From: Macrosoma leucophasiata
Lineage: Eukaryota > Arthropoda > Insecta > Lepidoptera > Hedylidae
Assembly: GCA_036365455.1 (NCBI GenBank)
Contig: JAWQUS010000020.1
Coordinates: 4,685,001 to 4,749,000, forward strand
Length of the DNA stretch: 64,000 bases
Reading direction: 5' to 3'
The notes beneath the pieces were generated by a model. The model had not been told where the DNA came from and searched no databases. It saw only the letters and a program-made list of their open reading frames with translations. Positions within the stretch are counted from its first letter, which is position 1. Every line of letters begins with the position of its first letter. Position numbers and translations under genes: made by a program. Positions 63,056-64,000 of the stretch are shown one piece after another.

Positions 63056-63880
63056 TGGGTGTCAATGTTAGGGTTCCTTGAGGTTTTAATTACGAAAATG
63101 GTATCTCCTTTCAAGTCAAAGATGGCGGACATAATTATTTTTAGAAAATATGATATGGATCTATATTTTACGGTTTCCTGAGGTGCATTTTTCTAATTCA
63201 AGAAGACGGACAGATGAAAAATGAAGAAGAGAAAATGGCATCCATTTTCAGTACCAAGATTGCGGACGGACTTGTTTTTCAAAATGTGATATAGGTATCA
63301 ATTTCGAGGTTTCTTGGAGTGCTGATTAGGAAAATAGCATCTGTTTTCAGATCCAAGATGGCGCACAGATTTTTACTTTCATAATATGATATGGGTATCA
63401 ATTTCTAGGTTTCTTGGAGTGCTTATTACGAAAATGACAACTTTTTAAGATCCAAGATGGCTAATAACTATTTTTTAAATCAAATACGTGTAACTTTCGA
63501 AGTTTTCTAAGGTGCTATTAGCCTATATAGGTGTATATAAATAAAAAACAATTATTTTCTCCATCCTGGATCTGAAAACGGATGCCATTTTCGCAATCAG
63601 CACCTCAAGGAATCTCGACATTGATACCTATATCATATTTTGAAAAAAAAATCTGTCCACCATCTTGGATCTGAAAACGGACGCCATTTTCGTAATCAGC
63701 ACCCCAAAAAACCTCGAAATTGATTCCCATTTCACATTTTGAAAAAAAAGTCTGTCCACCATCTTGGATCTGAAAAAGATGACATTTTCGTAATCAGTAC
63801 CCCGTACCCAGTAGCGAAATTGACACCATATCACAATGTAGAAAAATAATTAAGTCCGCCATCTTCGAATTGAAAGGAAA
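63056..63880. repeat. Palindromic array of ~100-bp tandem units
   Basis: On the left, unit starts (AAAATGG.ATC class) fall at 63095, 63232, 63331 and 63431, so the period is 99-100 except for one of 137. On the right the units are inverted: GCCATTTTCG.AATCAGCACC at about 63583, 63683 and 63783. Each unit has CCAAGATGGCG.AC, a run of T, ATATGATATGGGTATCAATT and TTTCTTGGAGTGCTGATTA. The turn is near 63540. An RNA from here would fold into a stem of about 350-400 bp. Confidence 0.85.
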
Positions 63881-64000
63881 ATCAGAATCAGAATCAGAAA
63901 TTAATTTATTCATTTAGGTTGACAAGCACCGCTTATTAGAAGTCAAAAACGAACAAAATAAATTAAAGTGAAAAACAATTCATATGCACGTCTAATTAAA
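63881..64000 (-). mobile_element. LINE 3-prime end, runs off the window
   Basis: ATCAGAATCAGAATCAGAAA, then TTTATTCATTTAGGTTGACA and AATAAATTAAAGTGAAAAAC, matching 51119-51240. Confidence 0.75.

Noticed and set aside
1..64000. LTR retrotransposons or endogenous retroviral genes
   Set aside because: I saw no pair of long terminal repeats with TG...CA ends, primer-binding site, or gag/protease/integrase motif.

Overview
This window looks like insect nuclear DNA, most likely from a moth or butterfly. It is AT-rich and has no operons or long open frames. It is packed with short interspersed elements, Helitrons, non-LTR retrotransposon 3-prime ends and foldback DNA elements of kinds I associate with lepidopteran genomes. 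The assignment is from pattern memory, not from a search. About half to two thirds of the 64 kb can be placed in a repeat family by comparing the window with itself. Nearly all apparent open frames are pieces of dead retrotransposons, simple repeats or chance. The only credible host coding sequence is one 90-base first exon at 55735-55824 (plus strand). It starts ATG and ends at a GTGAGT donor; later exons would lie beyond the window.

Families used below (letters are local labels). A: a ~285-bp poly-A-tailed retroposon whose 5-prime end is a small GAGCTCC hairpin; more than 20 copies. B: a ~300-bp tRNA-derived SINE with A and B boxes. C: a ~360-bp SINE whose head resembles 5S rRNA. E, F: two other tRNA-headed SINEs. 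D: a ~300-bp MITE with ends CATAGAGCAAC/GTTGCTCTATG. M: a ~210-290-bp MITE with 8-bp target duplications. G, K, Q: other foldback elements. H: an element with ~50-bp inverted arms around a conserved loop. J: a short poly-A element with a variable middle. N: an interrupted repeat near 25-27 kb. O: 3-prime tails of a LINE. L: a CR1/Jockey-type LINE. RTE-1 and RTE-2: two RTE-like LINEs. Helitrons carry 5-prime TC and 3-prime CTAG ends with A/T flanks.

Layout. 0-6 kb: nested MITE K with a LINE, a perfect hairpin, elements A, J, G and B, a folded-back LINE and a mosaic of A and D. 6-16 kb: a TAA-flanked MITE with a SINE inside, Helitrons, nested A in B, a 5S-like SINE with intact target duplications, MITE M and a TA-flanked 551-bp element. 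16-29 kb: a long-inverted-repeat element, SINEs, LINE ends (one with an RNase H domain, one RTE with a 16-bp target duplication). 29-43 kb: a trinucleotide array, a LINE nested in SINE B, a large palindrome, Helitrons including one with a helicase remnant. 43-55 kb: element Q split by an RTE end, C4 with a 13-bp target duplication, M nested in A, a GTCC/GTCT array, a LINE C-terminus. 55-64 kb: the host exon, the second Q copy, Helitrons, an A copy between long direct repeats, tRNA SINE E, paired TATCGATA motifs, and a palindromic array of ~100-bp tandem units at the right edge.

No gene-to-gene pathway can be described: the elements are independent insertions. The main biological content is the order of insertion (many nestings with readable target duplications), several long foldback structures that could make double-stranded RNA if transcribed, and the start of one probable small membrane-protein gene.
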